64,000 nucleotides of DNA from Allium sativum (Eukaryota > Streptophyta > Magnoliopsida > Asparagales > Amaryllidaceae), in assembly GCA_030737875.1 (NCBI GenBank), contig CM060911.1, positions 56,055,001 to 56,119,000 of the forward strand, given 5' to 3'. Under the pieces are notes generated by a model. It did no database searches. It was not told the DNA's origin and saw only the letters and a program-made list of their open reading frames with translations. Positions within the stretch are counted from its first letter, which is position 1, and each line of letters starts with the position of its first letter. A program made the translations under genes and the position numbers. Positions 1-10,820 of the stretch are shown here, piece by piece.

Positions 1-872
1 TTTCATTTAAACTCCATTCTCTAACTACAACTTGTAGATCTAAATAGAAAGACATGTATAAACATATATAGGGATTATTTCAAGCACTGTTTATATCAGT
101 TCCAATCTTATTTACTGCCCATAACCTTTTTAAATAATCAAATCTAAAAATCACATAGAACTCACAGTGGGACTTGGGGAAGAATCTGAATATACTACTG
201 AAGAAAATGTCCACTTTAATCTTGTATTTGTATAGAGCAGTCTAAATTGTCCTTGTTAATATATGTTTATGCAGCACCTCGATAGTTCTATGCACATATT
301 TATCTTGGAAAAGATTTAGAGGAAGAAAAGGTTTTTGTGTAGTGTAGAACAAATGAGGTTACATGCCTCTATATAGACTACCTAGGACAATTCGTCCCCA
401 TTAGATGTTAGTGTTTTAATCTGGTCCTTACACTCGGTGTCGGATCAGCAATGAATAAAGCTACAAAATAGTCTAGGTTTGGCAGACGAATCCACCCAGA
501 TCTGTTGTGGGTCGACCCCTGGGTCGACCCAGCCCCCTTGGGTGACTAATGGGTCGACCCATGTTGAGCGTGGGTCGGCCCCCAACAGGCCTGTTTCCGG
601 CTCGTTCTCCAACTTCGTTCTGTTTGATTTCCTGGAATTATATTTTATGTTATATATACATATAAACTCTTTACATGTATACAAACTTCTAATGCCCATA
701 TCTTCTTCATATACTATCCGTTTTATGCAAACTTGGTGTCTAACTAAACCAGAATTTCAAGATGAATGCAACAGTGATGTCGATTTCACTTAATTCTAAA
801 TATTTGATTAAGTTATACCAAAATTATCGTCTTAATTTACGGTTATAGTATATTAAACTATGGGGTGTTACA
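1..872 (-). mobile_element. Partial gypsy LTR, 5' end only (P1)
   Basis: Read on the reverse strand, position 872 begins TGTAACACCCC, the standard start of these LTRs. The conserved block found near the start of the other LTRs (degenerate match to the GTCTC...AAATCGGAGTCCGTATGA consensus) follows at about 694-772, then a cluster of GGGTCGACCC motifs at about 508-575 and a TATATAG box near 369-375. The order matches E1 and E3. No polypurine tract lies at 873-890, so 872 looks like the outer edge of a 5' LTR or solo LTR. The rest lies beyond the window. Short open frames across 445-793 are only the repeat read as protein. Confidence 0.7.
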
Positions 873-1098
873 AAACTAATCTGCAGAAACGGTCCATGTG
901 AATGCCCAAAGAACTTATAACGCTTTCTTTTCATTTAATAGGCTAATCCATTGTCGGCTTGGACAACCAACAACAAACGGGTCACTTGAATCAGCGCTCA
1001 AAGCTTTTTTTGTCATTATTTTCAGGAAAAATCGTACATGTGCCATCAACAATTCAAAATTCAATTTAGTTGTTCAGAATTGAGCCAAAGTAACAACG
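873..1098. other. Unassigned flank between P1 and S1
   Basis: This 226-bp stretch matches none of the LTR families in the window. Removing S1 and one TSD copy joins it to 13633-14793. I see no convincing ORF, RNA gene or terminal repeat in it. Confidence 0.4.
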
Positions 1099-1103
1099 AC
1101 GTA
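1099..1103. repeat. Left TSD of solo LTR S1 (ACGTA)
   Basis: ACGTA here is repeated at 13628-13632, just outside the other end of S1. The two copies are 12.5 kb apart because E1 later inserted into S1. Confidence 0.75.
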
Positions 1104-1146
1104 TGCGGTGAATGCACACAACTCCTACACTAAACAAGAGGAATAA
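1104..1146 (-). mobile_element. S1 solo LTR, terminal 43 bp cut off by E1
   Basis: These 43 bp align loosely with the reverse complement of the E2 LTR 3' end (shared ...TACAAGAG-AATAA... followed by GAAAGGTGTG after the gap). The sequence resumes at 10821 beyond E1, starting TGTGTTGAAAGG. The edge begins TG and is preceded by the ACGTA TSD. Confidence 0.75.
1142..1146. repeat. Left TSD of E1 (AATAA)
   Basis: AATAA precedes the E1 5' LTR and recurs at 10816-10820 directly after the 3' LTR. It proves that E1 is one integration event despite its internal deletions. Confidence 0.85.
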
Positions 1147-1405
1147 TTTAACACCCCATATTTTCTATGAATATTAAAGTAACAAATTAAAGAATACTTA
1201 ATTTTAAAAGTGAGAATTAAGTAAAACGGGTTGCGCCATTGCATTCGTCTCTGAATTCTGCTTGAGATAGAGTCCGAGTTTCTGTAAATCGGACTCCGTA
1301 TGAGGAGGTTATGGGGCTCGGAAGATTACAAGAATTTAGAGATTTAAATAATTAGTTAAGCAGCCCAAAAAAGTAATTCAAAACATTCGAAATCAGAGAA
1401 GAGGT

Positions 1406-1429
1406 CTGGGCGGGAAATTTCCCGCCCAG
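1406..1429. promoter_or_regulatory. Perfect 24-bp palindrome with two E2F-like cores
   Basis: The centre reads GGCGGGAAATTTCCCGCC and the symmetry extends three bases each way. Each half matches the E2F consensus TTTSSCGC. It lies about 180 bp upstream of the TATA box. E3, S2 and P2 have near-palindromes at the same relative place. Binding is inferred. Confidence 0.55.
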
Positions 1430-1450
1430 GGGTATCAACCCCCCTAAGGG

Positions 1451-1490
1451 GGGTCGACATAGGTGTCGACCCCCTAGGGAGGGGTCGACC
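1451..1490. repeat. GTCGAC cluster in E1 5' LTR
   Basis: Three GTCGAC palindromes sit in GGGGTCGAC/GTCGACCCC context just after the E2F-like palindrome. The 3' LTR copy is missing because its first part is deleted. Confidence 0.8.
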
Positions 1491-1606
1491 CCTTTTTGGA
1501 TTCGAGCCCAAACGGGCTGAGCTGCTTCGTATGATGTGTTTTGATGCGCTGGACGGACCTAATGGCTTCTGTGGTGATCTAAAGACTCTAAAACACTCTC
1601 TTCACC

Positions 1607-1614
1607 TATAAATT
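1607..1614 (+). promoter_or_regulatory. TATA box of E1 5' LTR
   Basis: TATAAATT follows a T/C-rich stretch. The 3' LTR has TATAAATT at 7561-7568. It marks the likely U3/R boundary about 30 bp downstream. Confidence 0.6.
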
Positions 1615-1792
1615 AGTGCCTAGACCTAACCTAATTCATAACAATTCCTTCTGACGCCTCTATGCTGCTGAACTCTCAATCCTCTTAGCTGCCGCCTCTA
1701 AAAACCTAAATCATATTAGAAGATCTTCATCAACAATCAACCTTGGAGATGAATCAACATCTGCACACCTATTTTCTCCTAATCTAAGCATA

Positions 1793-1798
1793 GTAAGT
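1793..1798 (+). other. Splice-donor-like GTAAGT, E1 5' LTR
   Basis: GTAAGT lies about 185 bp after the TATA box. Related LTRs have GTAAGT or GTAAGC at the matching place. The 3' LTR copy is changed to GTAAAG. With the CAG at 4479 it would bound a 2.7-kb leader intron. Confidence 0.45.
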
Positions 1799-2214
1799 TC
1801 GAGTTACTTTCAGATGTGACTTCTTAATTGAAATACATGGCATGTAATCATCTGAATCTAAGCTATACCTGATCATGAGATAATCCTTTCAGATTTATCA
1901 AATCTATTTTATCAGATTTGTGCCTGCGATGTTATTCAAATCTATTTTATCAGATTTGTGCCTGCTATGTTATTCAAATCTAATCTATCAGATTTATGCC
2001 TGCGATGTAATTTTAATCAGATCTATACTTCTTTTATGTTCCTGATATTGCTATTATCAAATCTAGCGTCGTATGGCTATTTTATGCCTAATCTTTTATG
2101 TTTCCTCTTCTTCCCTTTTTATTATGGATCTATGTTGTCTCGAACCTAGACAAAATCTTGTTATATATACGATTGGAATACGGGGGAATTGGGCCTAATA
2201 TATTTTATGTACTA

Positions 2215-2620
2215 TTAGGCGTAACTTGTAATTGAGATTTAGGCATAACTTGTAATTGAGATTTGGGTATAACTTGTATTGGGGCATTATTATCATTCTA
2301 ACTGCAAGTTTGGGTTAATTGGCATATAAATCAAGTTTTGGTGTATAAGTGTTATTGTTGCGAACTTGGGGTAAAATTGAAATATTAAATCTAGATTGGG
2401 CATAAACTGTAAATTGGGATATTAATCTAGATTGGGCATAACTATTGGTTGGGACGCCAAGCATAATGTATATGGTGATTTTGGGCATGACTATTATTGC
2501 AAATTTGGGAAGATTGGGTGTAACCTATTTTGAGTAATAATTTGAATTTGAATTGTGGGGCATAACTTGCAATTGGCTTTGTTGGGGTATAACTTGAGAA
2601 TTGGAACATGACTAGTTTTG
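2215..2620 (+). repeat. Degenerate short tandem repeats in E1 5' LTR
   Basis: Units of roughly 25-35 bp built around GGGCATAACTTGTAATTGAG recur with much variation. The equivalent in the 3' LTR is about 8168-8560. Confidence 0.6.
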
Positions 2621-2695
2621 TGAATTTGGGATGATTTACGTATAAAATCTAGATTTGGACATGTATGGTAAATATGCAAAAAGATAAACATGCCT

Positions 2696-2891
2696 AACCC
2701 GAGGTTAGATTGAGTTGCGGTGTAAAACTGCCCGGAACCGCCCGACACATCCAGTAACCGCAACAACACCTATCTAATGCGAGAGGTTAGTGCATCATGC
2801 CCAAGAAAAACCCGAGGTTAGATTGAGTTGTGGTGTAAAACTGCCCGGCACATCCAGTAACCGCAACAACACCGATCTAATGTGAGAGGTT
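2696..2891 (+). other. Tandem pair of hairpins, E1 5' LTR
   Basis: Hairpin A (2696-2788) pairs TTAGAT with ATCTAA and GTTGCGGT with ACCGCAAC. Hairpin B (2809-2891) pairs TTAGAT with ATCTAA and GTTGTGGT with ACCGCAAC through one G-U wobble. Both enclose a CCCGG-rich loop and end near AACC/GGTT. The 3' LTR copies lie at about 8650-8742 and 8763-8856. The same pair occurs in E3 and S2 with compensating changes. Confidence 0.6.
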
Positions 2892-2929
2892 GGTGCATTA
2901 ATAAATCAATTAATGCTGATGAACAGGAC

Positions 2930-3720
2930 ATGTTAATTAAAAAAATGGTAGGGTTAATTTAACTAAGGCAACACTTAACCAGTACAACATGTTAATTAAA
3001 CAAACGGTAGGGTTACATTAACTAAGGCAACACTTAACCGATATAACATGATGTATGGCAGGGTTACGTAACACAAGAAGGCAACACTTAACCGATATAA
3101 CATGATGTATGGTAGGGTTAAGTAACACAAGAAGGCAACACTTAACCAATATATATAACATGATGTATGATAGGGTTAAGTAACACAAGAGGGCAACACT
3201 TAACCAATATAACATGATGAACGAGTGAGGTTAAGTTAATAGAAAACACTTAACCAATACAACATGATGTGTGGGTTGGTTAATTTAACATGAATGGACA
3301 ACACTTAACCAATATTACATGAACGAAGCGGATAGGGTTAAGGCAAGCTTAACCAATAATACATATTGACTTGATCAGTGGGAGGGTTAAGTACATCTCG
3401 TGTAGGTGGGTAATATTAGTATATTAAGGCCCACAAACTTAACCATTAAATAAACATGCTTGAATCGGTGGGAGGGTTAAGTACATCTTGTGTAGGTGGG
3501 TAATATTAGTTTATATAGGCCCATAAACTTAACCGTTAAATAAACATGCTTGAATCGGTGGGAGGGTTAAGTACATCTCGTGTTGGTGGGTAATATTAGT
3601 ATATATGGGCCGACAAACTTAACCATTAAATAAACATGCTTGAATCGGTGGGAGGGTTAAGTACATTTCGTGTAGGTGGGTAATATTTGTGCATATAGGC
3701 CCACAAACTTAACCAGCAGG
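2930..3720 (+). repeat. GGTTAAGT...ACTTAACC array, E1 5' LTR
   Basis: Units of about 60 bp (2930-3360) are followed by about four units near 118 bp (3361-3720). Each unit carries GGGTTAAGT and later AACTTAACC, so every unit can fold on itself or pair with neighbours. The 3' LTR equivalent is about 8887-9690. Confidence 0.8.
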
Positions 3721-4478
3721 AAACCCTAGTAATGGGGACCTATTTCAGCAGTAACCCACATACCCTGAACTAGGCAGGGTGGGGCACGATTACTGGGCTG
3801 ATTATAAGCGGTCAAAATAGCGGCAGAGGGTACGTTAGTGTAGGTTCCGACGGTTTATGGGCGTGCACGTACTCCAAAGTGGGAAAAAGCAGGCACTGGG
3901 TACCAGTAGTTACACACTGTGCATCTTGAATCGTGTCGGGTTGCGATCGTAAGGATTGATATACCTTATGGTGGGACCAGCACAGGGAATCTACACGTAA
4001 GAGAGGGCCGATTGGCACAGACACATGGAACATTAATACAAGTAGGGAGCCGATCAATAGTGTAGTAAGGATACATCTAAAATCTTCGTGGCAATTAGGC
4101 TGATTGAGGTAAGATCCTCCTACTAGATGTACACCTGAAGGATACCACAATTGCGAGGATTGGGATCACATTGTTATATTATCATTTTATATAGATTACT
4201 AGTTGGGACACTAGTTAGGCGGTGCAGAGATATAGAAATCAGAATAACATGGTAGTAGCGAAGCAGAGAAAGAGTAGAAGTGCATTCAGTTTATCTTGCC
4301 TTATCATATCTTATGCTAATCTTATGTTATCTTGTTATCCCTGTTATCGCGGTATTGTCTTATATTCAATTTATTCATGTCATGTTACTTTTACCTGTTT
4401 ACATACTGAAAGTCACTGGACTTACCAGACTTATGTCTGAACTAGTTTGTTTCACCTCTTTTCTTCCGTTCCTCCCCC

Positions 4479-4481
4479 CAG
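4479..4481 (+). other. Splice-acceptor-like CAG after polypyrimidine tract
   Basis: A T/C-rich run (4447-4478) ends CCTCCCCCCAGG. A CTGA branch-like motif lies about 45 bp upstream. The motif is conserved in E3 and S2. In the 3' LTR (10441-10470) the CAG has decayed. Confidence 0.45.
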
Positions 4482-4846
4482 GTTGTCAGGGAGGGAATAG
4501 CTCGGCTTAGTTTAGACCGTTTCTCTTTCCAAGCTTGAAGATAGTCGACGTATTGCTTTGGACTCTCTTTTCCACTGCTATGGCTAGCTCATGCTTTATT
4601 GGGGAATATCATTGTCATTTTATGCTCCTTTATTTTAATTAAACAAGACAGATATTTCGTTGTACTGGGTATTGGTGTTTTGGTGTTGGAAAAGTTGTTG
4701 TTTTATCAATGAAGTAAAGTTTTATTTATTTTCCGCTGCTTTATTTGTCTGTCTTGCAATTTATCTGCATATTTTACCTATAATGCTCCACTGAAGTTAA
4801 TGCATTCCCTTTGTGAGTGACATTAATGAACGTGGGGTGTTTCACT

Positions 4847-4860
4847 TGGTATCAGAGCCA
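4847..4860 (+). other. Primer-binding site of E1
   Basis: TGGTATCAGAGCCA is complementary to the 3' end of plant initiator tRNA-Met and lies two bases after the 5' LTR. It primes minus-strand DNA synthesis. Confidence 0.92.
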
Positions 4861-5430
4861 AAGGTTACCAGATCAGATTAAAGATTTGAAAAATTATTTT
4901 CAAAACGGATTTAAAAGAAGCATTTTTAAAAGGAAAAGTTTTGTTTTAAAGGCATATTCCCTGAAACCATATGCACTATCTTTTGATCCTCTATTTGAAT
5001 CCTTATTTCCTTCTTTTCTGAATCTCCGGGGCTCCTGACTTTCTGGGACGTAACCTCATCGCGGCATGGTTCCGTAGGCTTGATGAGACTATGACACCTG
5101 TCAAAGGGTGAAGAAGTGTCCAACTTCCATCTATAGCTGCAGTAGTTTCACCTACGGCTAATTTTCTTTCAATCTTTGTAGGGTTTTCCGTGCAATGTAG
5201 GCAGCTTTCAAGAGACTTGTCAACAAGCCACACAAGGATGGAAAAGATGAGAATGGGGGAGTTTGGCTAAGGAGCACAACCTAAGGATGAGAAACTCATG
5301 GATATGGACTTGGTTCACAAAGAAGGAAAGAATAGAAAAATCTAAGACAAGAGGAAGCGTCGTTATTATGGTATAACAGGTCATATAGTTAAGGACAAGG
5401 GAAAGAACAAAGGACAGGATTTTTAGGAGG
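4861..5430 (+). pseudogene. E1 gag remnant, unreadable
   Basis: This is where gag should be, but no capsid motif remains. At about 5350-5405 a lysine-rich stretch resembles a decayed nucleocapsid zinc knuckle, with cysteines replaced and stops around it. The region is also too short for a full gag, so it is both deleted and mutated. Confidence 0.45.
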
Positions 5431-5786
5431 GCAAGTGCATGCTCTCACCGCCAGCGTACCTGAGATAGAGGTAGTAAAGTTTCTGTTGAAAAAGTCTAGT
5501 TTTTCTTTTTGATCATCCTATTAGTACTCTTTTTGATTTTAGCGCTTCACATTTGTTTATATCTGCTTCCATATTTGAGTCTCTACACCTTAGTACTTGT
5601 ATAGTAGAAGATCCCATTATTATCTCAAATCCAATTAGTGGTTCGGCTCATTTACCTTTGATTTGTAAGGATTTGAGAATAGCTATATTAAGTATTGAGT
5701 TTAATTGCAATGCTTATGCTTTTGGTTTCATGGGCTATGGTTTGATTCTAGGCATGGATTGGTTAGCTAGTAAGTGTGATAGTTAA
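5431..5786 (+). pseudogene. E1 protease remnant
   Basis: The frame at 5553-5786 keeps the family signature of a retropepsin C-terminal half: a stretch like 'VEDPIIISNPISGSAHLPLI', then a segment ending ILGMDWLAS. The catalytic DTG upstream has decayed (the frame reads LFDFSASHLF near 5530). The wording is nearer to E3 than to E2 or E4, so E1 and E3 share an ancestor. Retropepsin would cut the gag-pol polyprotein; this copy cannot. Confidence 0.7.
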
Positions 5787-6030
5787 ACTTTTGACTTGCC
5801 TTGGGAATACCCTCGAGATTTCGTGTGATCCTAAGAGATCAGTTAGGCTTAGCTACCTCGAATCACTTGATGCATCTATCGACGATTTGCGATCCGTTAG
5901 AATAGTTCCTGAGTACGCAGATGTTTTTGATTAGGTTAGGGTTTTGCCCCCTAAAATGCGAGATAGACTTCCGCATATATCTAGTTGACAATACAAAGCC
6001 AGTTGCATTACCTGTGCGGCACATGACTCC

Positions 6031-6295
6031 ACGGGAAAGGAAGGGCTCAGTAAACAAGTAAAAGAATTACTTGAGAAAAGGTTCATAAGGCGAAGTATTT
6101 CTGAATTGGGTGCTCCAGTTGTTTTCGCTACAAAGGCGGATGGTTCACTTCGCTTGTTCATAGATGATATTTTGGCTTTCTCTAAGAGTGAGAAAAAACA
6201 TGCTTTGCATCTAAGGGAAGTCTTGGATACCCTCCAAGCGCATCAGCTTAAGGCTAGGTTCTCCAAATATCATTTTGGAGAGAAGAAGTAAGGTT
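6031..6295 (+). pseudogene. E1 reverse transcriptase, central part deleted
   Basis: The frame reads [17 protein letters not shown], the RT N-terminal motif, and then jumps straight to [10 protein letters not shown], the motif around the catalytic aspartates. About 120 residues between them are missing compared with E4 (palm, fingers and the FHQLRV region). It continues through the [12 protein letters not shown] segment. The deletion keeps the frame, but the protein could not fold as an RT. Confidence 0.8.
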
Positions 6296-6800
6296 TCTAA
6301 GACATGTGATATCCAAGCAAGGGATAACAGTAGATCCCGCAAAAGTAGTTGCGGTGCAAGATTAGAAGGTCCCAAGGAATGCAACGGGAGTAAGAAATTT
6401 TCTTGGATTAGCAGGCTGGTATAGGAAGTCAATTAAGGACTTTGTGAAGGTATCAGCCCCACTTACTAGATTAACGAAGAAGAATCTAACTTTTGCTTGG
6501 GATTTGATTTGTGATGTTGCTTTCCAACGACTGAAGAGAACCTGGACAACAACCCCAGTCTTGACATTGCCCGAAGGGAAAAAGCTGACCTTAAGTCCTC
6601 TCATTGTGGAAAGGCAAAACTTGAGAAAATAGCAACCTTTGACTTTAGACCCTCTATTGAGTTTGTACCTGGTTTGTTAGCAATGTTGGAGGTGCGGCCT
6701 CCGCTTTTGGACTCAATAGGAATAGCGTAACAAGAACACCCTCAGATTTGTGACATGATAAGCCAAGTAGAGGAGAGACCTCTAATCATCTTAGTATATA
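6296..6800 (+). pseudogene. E1 RT connection / RNase H remnant
   Basis: The text matches the chromovirus RT thumb and connection (RHVISKQGITVDPAK, then NATGVRNFLGLAGWYRK, then APLTRLTKKNLTFAWD) up to PVLTLPEGKK. The RNase H core, with its YTDA and TDHKSL motifs, is deleted. The next recognisable piece at about 6600-6790 is the linker between RNase H and integrase (TFDFRPSIEF...). Stop codons interrupt it. Confidence 0.75.
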
Positions 6801-6892
6801 CACTTTGTATCAGTTTATCTCGGAAAGATAGTTCGACTACATAGGATACCCTCTAGCATAGTAAATAATCGAGACCCTATCTTTACTAGTTA

Positions 6893-7024
6893 GTTTTGGA
6901 AATGGAGGTCAAGAAGATTCGTAATCGTGAAGTCAAAGTAGTTAAGGTACAGTGGAGTAAAGCTCAAGAAGACGCGACGTGGGAGACTGAAGATAAGACA
7001 CGCGCATCATACCCTTTTTCTTGA
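6893..7024 (+). pseudogene. E1 chromodomain remnant
   Basis: The frame shows VKVVKVQWSKAQEDATWETE, the core of the C-terminal chromodomain seen in E2 and E4, and ends at TGA about 7024. The whole integrase is absent upstream. In active elements this domain binds chromatin marks and guides integration. Confidence 0.75.
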
Positions 7025-7509
7025 GGGTATATCCTTGATCTCTTTTTAGGAATTTTATGCATACTTGTTTCTATCTTTTTAATTATATCCTCTCGGTCCT
7101 ATCCTCGATCAGGTAGAAGCCAGTGGATGTAAACATGTGATTGAGACATGTTATGTTTTGTGGATGCAAGTGGATGAAAGTGTTTGCTAGTGGTTGCTCG
7201 TGGATACATATACACACACATTAGGCACTAGATCGGCTCAATCACTTTCATAATTTCATATGAATATGTGTGCACATTTAATTTAATTGATGTATATTAA
7301 ATGTGTTATCATATGGATGTTGCATTTGTATGAATGATTGTGCACTCATGTAGAAGATATAAAGTACAATTAGGAATAATTGCATACATGATGGACTCAT
7401 GGCACTGACATAACCTGCATTAAGGAGGTTAACTGAATCAGTAGACCGCCTGATTTTGCATTAGATAAGGGCATGTACACACACTATGCATATAATCATG
7501 AAAGCATTA
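7025..7509 (+). other. E1 3' untranslated region, truncated
   Basis: The sequence (CCTCTCGGTCCT..., GGATGTAAACATGTG...) matches the E3 3' UTR at about 25255-25710. It stops at AGCATTAGA, where it joins mid-LTR sequence, so the polypurine tract and LTR start are lost. Confidence 0.7.
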
Positions 7510-10500
7510 GACCTAACGGCTTTTGTGGTGACCTAAAGACTCTAAAACACTCTCTACACCTATAAATTAGTGTCTAGACCTAACCTAATTCATAACAATT
7601 CCTTCTGACGCCTCTATGCTGCTGAACTCTCAATCCTCTTAGCCGCCGTCTCTAAAAACCTAAATCATATTAGAAGATCTTCATCAACAATCAACCTTGG
7701 AGATGAATCAACATCTGCACACCAATTTTTCCTAATCTAAGCACAGTAAAGTCAAGTTACTTTCAGATGTGACTTCTTAATTGAAATACTTGGCATGTAA
7801 TCATCTGAATCTAAGTTATACCTGATCATGAGATAATCCTTTCAGATTTATCAAATCTATTTTATCAGATTTGGGCCTGTGATGTTATTCAAATCTATTT
7901 TATTAGATTTTGGCCTGCTACGTTATTCAAATCTAATCTATCAGATTTATGCCTGCGATGTAATTTTATTTAGATTTATACTTCTTTTATGCTCCTGATA
8001 TTGTTGTTATCAAATCTAGCGTCGTATGGCTATTTTATGCCTAATCTTTTATGTTTCCTCCTCTTCCCTGTTTATTATGGATCTAGTTTGTCTCGAACCT
8101 AGACGAAATCTTGTTATATATACGATTGGAATACGGGGGAATTGGGCCTAATCTATTTTATCTACTATTGGGCGTAACTTGTAATTGAGATTTGGGCATA
8201 ACTTGTAATTGAGATTTGGGTATAACTTGTATTGAGGCATTATTATCATTATAACTGCAAGTTTGGGTTAATTGGCATATAAATCAAGTTTTGGGGCATA
8301 ATTGTTATTGTTGCGAACGTGGGGTAAAATTGAAATATTAAATCTAGATTGGGCGTAAACTGTAAATTGGGATATTAATCTAGATTGGGCATAACTATTG
8401 GTTGGGACGCCAAGCATAATGTATATGGTGATTTTGGGCATGACTATTATTGCAAATTTGGGAAGATTGGATGTAACCTATTTTGAGTAATAACTTGAAT
8501 TTGAATTTGTGGGGCCATAACTTGCAATTAGCTTTGTTGGGGTATAACTAGAGAATTGGAACATGACTAATTTTGTGAATTTAGGATGATTATCATATAA
8601 AATCTAGATTTGGACATGTATGGTAAATATGCTAAAAGATAAGCATGCCTAACCCGAGGTTAGACTGAGTTGTGGTGTAAAACTGCCTGGAACCGCCGGG
8701 CACATCCAGTAACCGCAACAACACCTATCTAATGTGAGAGGTTAGAGCATCATGCCCAAGAAAAACCCGAGGTTAGATTGAGTTGTGGTGTAAAACTGCC
8801 CGGAACCGCCCGGCACATCCAATAACCGCAACAACACAGATCTAATGTGAGAGGTTGGTGCATTAATAAATCAATTAATGCTAATGAACATGACATGTTA
8901 ATTGAACAAATGGTAGGGTTAAGTTAACTAAGGCAACACTTAACCAGTACAACATGTTAATTAAAAAAATGGTAGGGTTAAGTTAACTAAGGCAACAGTT
9001 AACTGATATAACATGATGTATGGTAGGGTTAAGTACACAAGAAGGCAACAATTAACCGATATAACATGATGTCTGGTAGGCTGAGGTAACACAAGAAGGC
9101 AACACTTAACCAATATATATAAAATGATGTATGATAGGGTTAAATAACACAAGAGGGCAACACTTAACCAATATAACATGATGAACGAGTGGGGTTAAGT
9201 TAATAGAAAACACTTAACCAATACAACATGATGTGTGGGTGGATTAAGTTAACATGAAGGGACAACACTTGACCAATATTACATGAACGAAGCGGATAGG
9301 ATTAAGGCAAGCTTAACCAATAATACGTATTGACTTGTTCAGTAGGAGGGTTAAGTACATCTCGTGTAGGTGGGTAATATTAGTTTATATAGGCCCACAA
9401 ACTTAACCATTAAATAAACATGCTTCAATCAGTGTGAGAGTTAAGTACATCTCATGTAGGTGGGTAATATTAGTATATATAGGCCCACAAACTTAACCAT
9501 TAAATAAACATGCTTGAATCGGTGGGAGGGTTAAGTACATCTCATGTAGGTGGGTAATATTAGTATATACTAGCCAACAAACTTAACCATTCAATAAACA
9601 TGATTGAATCGGTAGGAGGGTTAAGTACATCTCGTGTAGGTGGGTAATATTTGTATATATAGGCCCACAAACTTAACCAGTAGGAAACCTAGTAACGGGG
9701 ACCCATTTCAGCAGTAACCCACATAGATGTATCATGGTACCCTAAACTAGGCAGGGTGGGGCGCAATTACTGGGCTGATTATAAGCAGTCAAAATAGTGG
9801 CAGGAGGTACGTCAGTGTAGGTTCCGATGATTTACGGGCGTGCACGTACTCCAGAGTGGGAAACAGAAGGCATTGGGTACCAGTAGTTACACACTGTGCA
9901 TCCTGAATCGTGTCGGGTTGCTATCATAAGGACTGATACACCTTATGGTGGGACCAGCACAGGGTATCTACACGCAAGAGAGGGCCGATTGATACAGACA
10001 CATGGAACATTAATACAAGTAGGGAGCCGGTCGATAGGGTAGTAAGGGTACATCTAACATCTTCATAGCAATTAGGCTGATTGAGGTAAGATCCTCCTAC
10101 TAGATGTACACCTGAAGGCTACCACAATTGCGGGGATTGGGATCACATTGTAATATTATCATTTTATACAGATTACTAATTGGGACACTAGTTAGGTGGT
10201 GCAGAGATACAGAAATCAGAATAACAGGGTAGTAGCGAAGCAGAGAAAGAGTATAAGTGCATTCAGTTTATCTTGCCTTATCATATCTTATGCTAATCTT
10301 ATGTTATATTGTTATCCCTGTTATCATGGTATTGTCTTATATTCGGTTTATTCATGTCATGTTACTTTTACCTGTTTACATACTGAAAGTCACTGGACTT
10401 ACCAGTCTTATGTCTAACCTAGTTTGTTTCGCCTCTTTTCTTTCGTCCCCCCCCCCCCTCCGGTAGTCAGGGAGGGAATAACTCAGCTTAGTTTGGACCG

Positions 10501-10815
10501 TTTCTCTTTCCAAGCTCGAAGATAGTCACGTATTGCTTTGGACTCTCTTTTCCACTGCTATGGCTGGCTCATTCTTTGTTGGGGAATATCATTGCTATTT
10601 TATGCTTCTTTATTTTGTTAAACAAGACAGATATTTTGTTGTACTGGGTATTGGTGTTGGATAAGCTTTTGTTTTATCAATGAAGTAAAGTTTTATTTAT
10701 TTTCCGCTGCTTTATTTGTCTGTCTTGTAATTTATCTGCATCTTTTACCTATAATGCTCCACTGAAGTTAATGCATTCCCTTTGTGAGTGACATTAATGA
10801 ACGTGGGGTGTTTCA
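7510..10815 (+). repeat. E1 3' LTR, first 0.4 kb deleted
   Basis: Homology to the 5' LTR starts at the equivalent of position 1556 and runs to GGGTGTTTCA at 10815. All internal modules are present except the conserved block, E2F-like palindrome and GTCGAC cluster. Scattered differences, lost splice-like sites (GTAAAG near 7746; CCGG for CAG near 10460) and a changed poly-C run show age. Confidence 0.9.
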
Positions 10816-10820
10816 AATAA
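10816..10820. repeat. Right TSD of E1 (AATAA)
   Basis: This matches 1142-1146. Sequence of S1 resumes directly after it. Confidence 0.85.

Larger units (their letters stand above)
1147..4844 (+). repeat. E1 5' LTR (3,698 bp)
   Basis: The LTR runs from TTTAACACCCC to GGGTGTTTCA, followed by the primer site. It contains, in order: conserved block 1228-1315, inverted repeat 1406-1429, GTCGAC cluster 1451-1490, TATA box 1607, donor-like GTAAGT 1793, degenerate GGCATAACTTGTAATTG repeats about 2215-2620, paired hairpins 2696-2891, GGTTAAGT arrays 2930-3720 and acceptor-like CAG 4479. A block at about 3830-3990 is shared with S2 (about 54800-54980), placing E1 and S2 in related subfamilies. Confidence 0.93.
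1147..10815 (+). mobile_element. E1: internally deleted gypsy chromovirus
   Basis: E1 has a 3.7-kb 5' LTR (1147-4844), an initiator-tRNA-Met primer site, about 2.7 kb of broken interior and a 3' LTR that has lost its first 0.4 kb (7510-10815). AATAA flanks both ends. The termini have drifted (TTTAACACC... and ...GTGTTTCA instead of TGTAACACC... and ...GTGTTACA). Recognisable fragments run in order: protease, start of RT, end of RT, RNase H start, linker and chromodomain. Integrase and most of gag are missing. LTR divergence and stop codons indicate an old copy that cannot move by itself. It sits inside S1. Confidence 0.92.

Noticed and set aside
4847..4860. Possible tRNA-Met gene at the primer site
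   Set aside because: Only 12-14 bases complementary to the tRNA 3' end are present; there is no cloverleaf.
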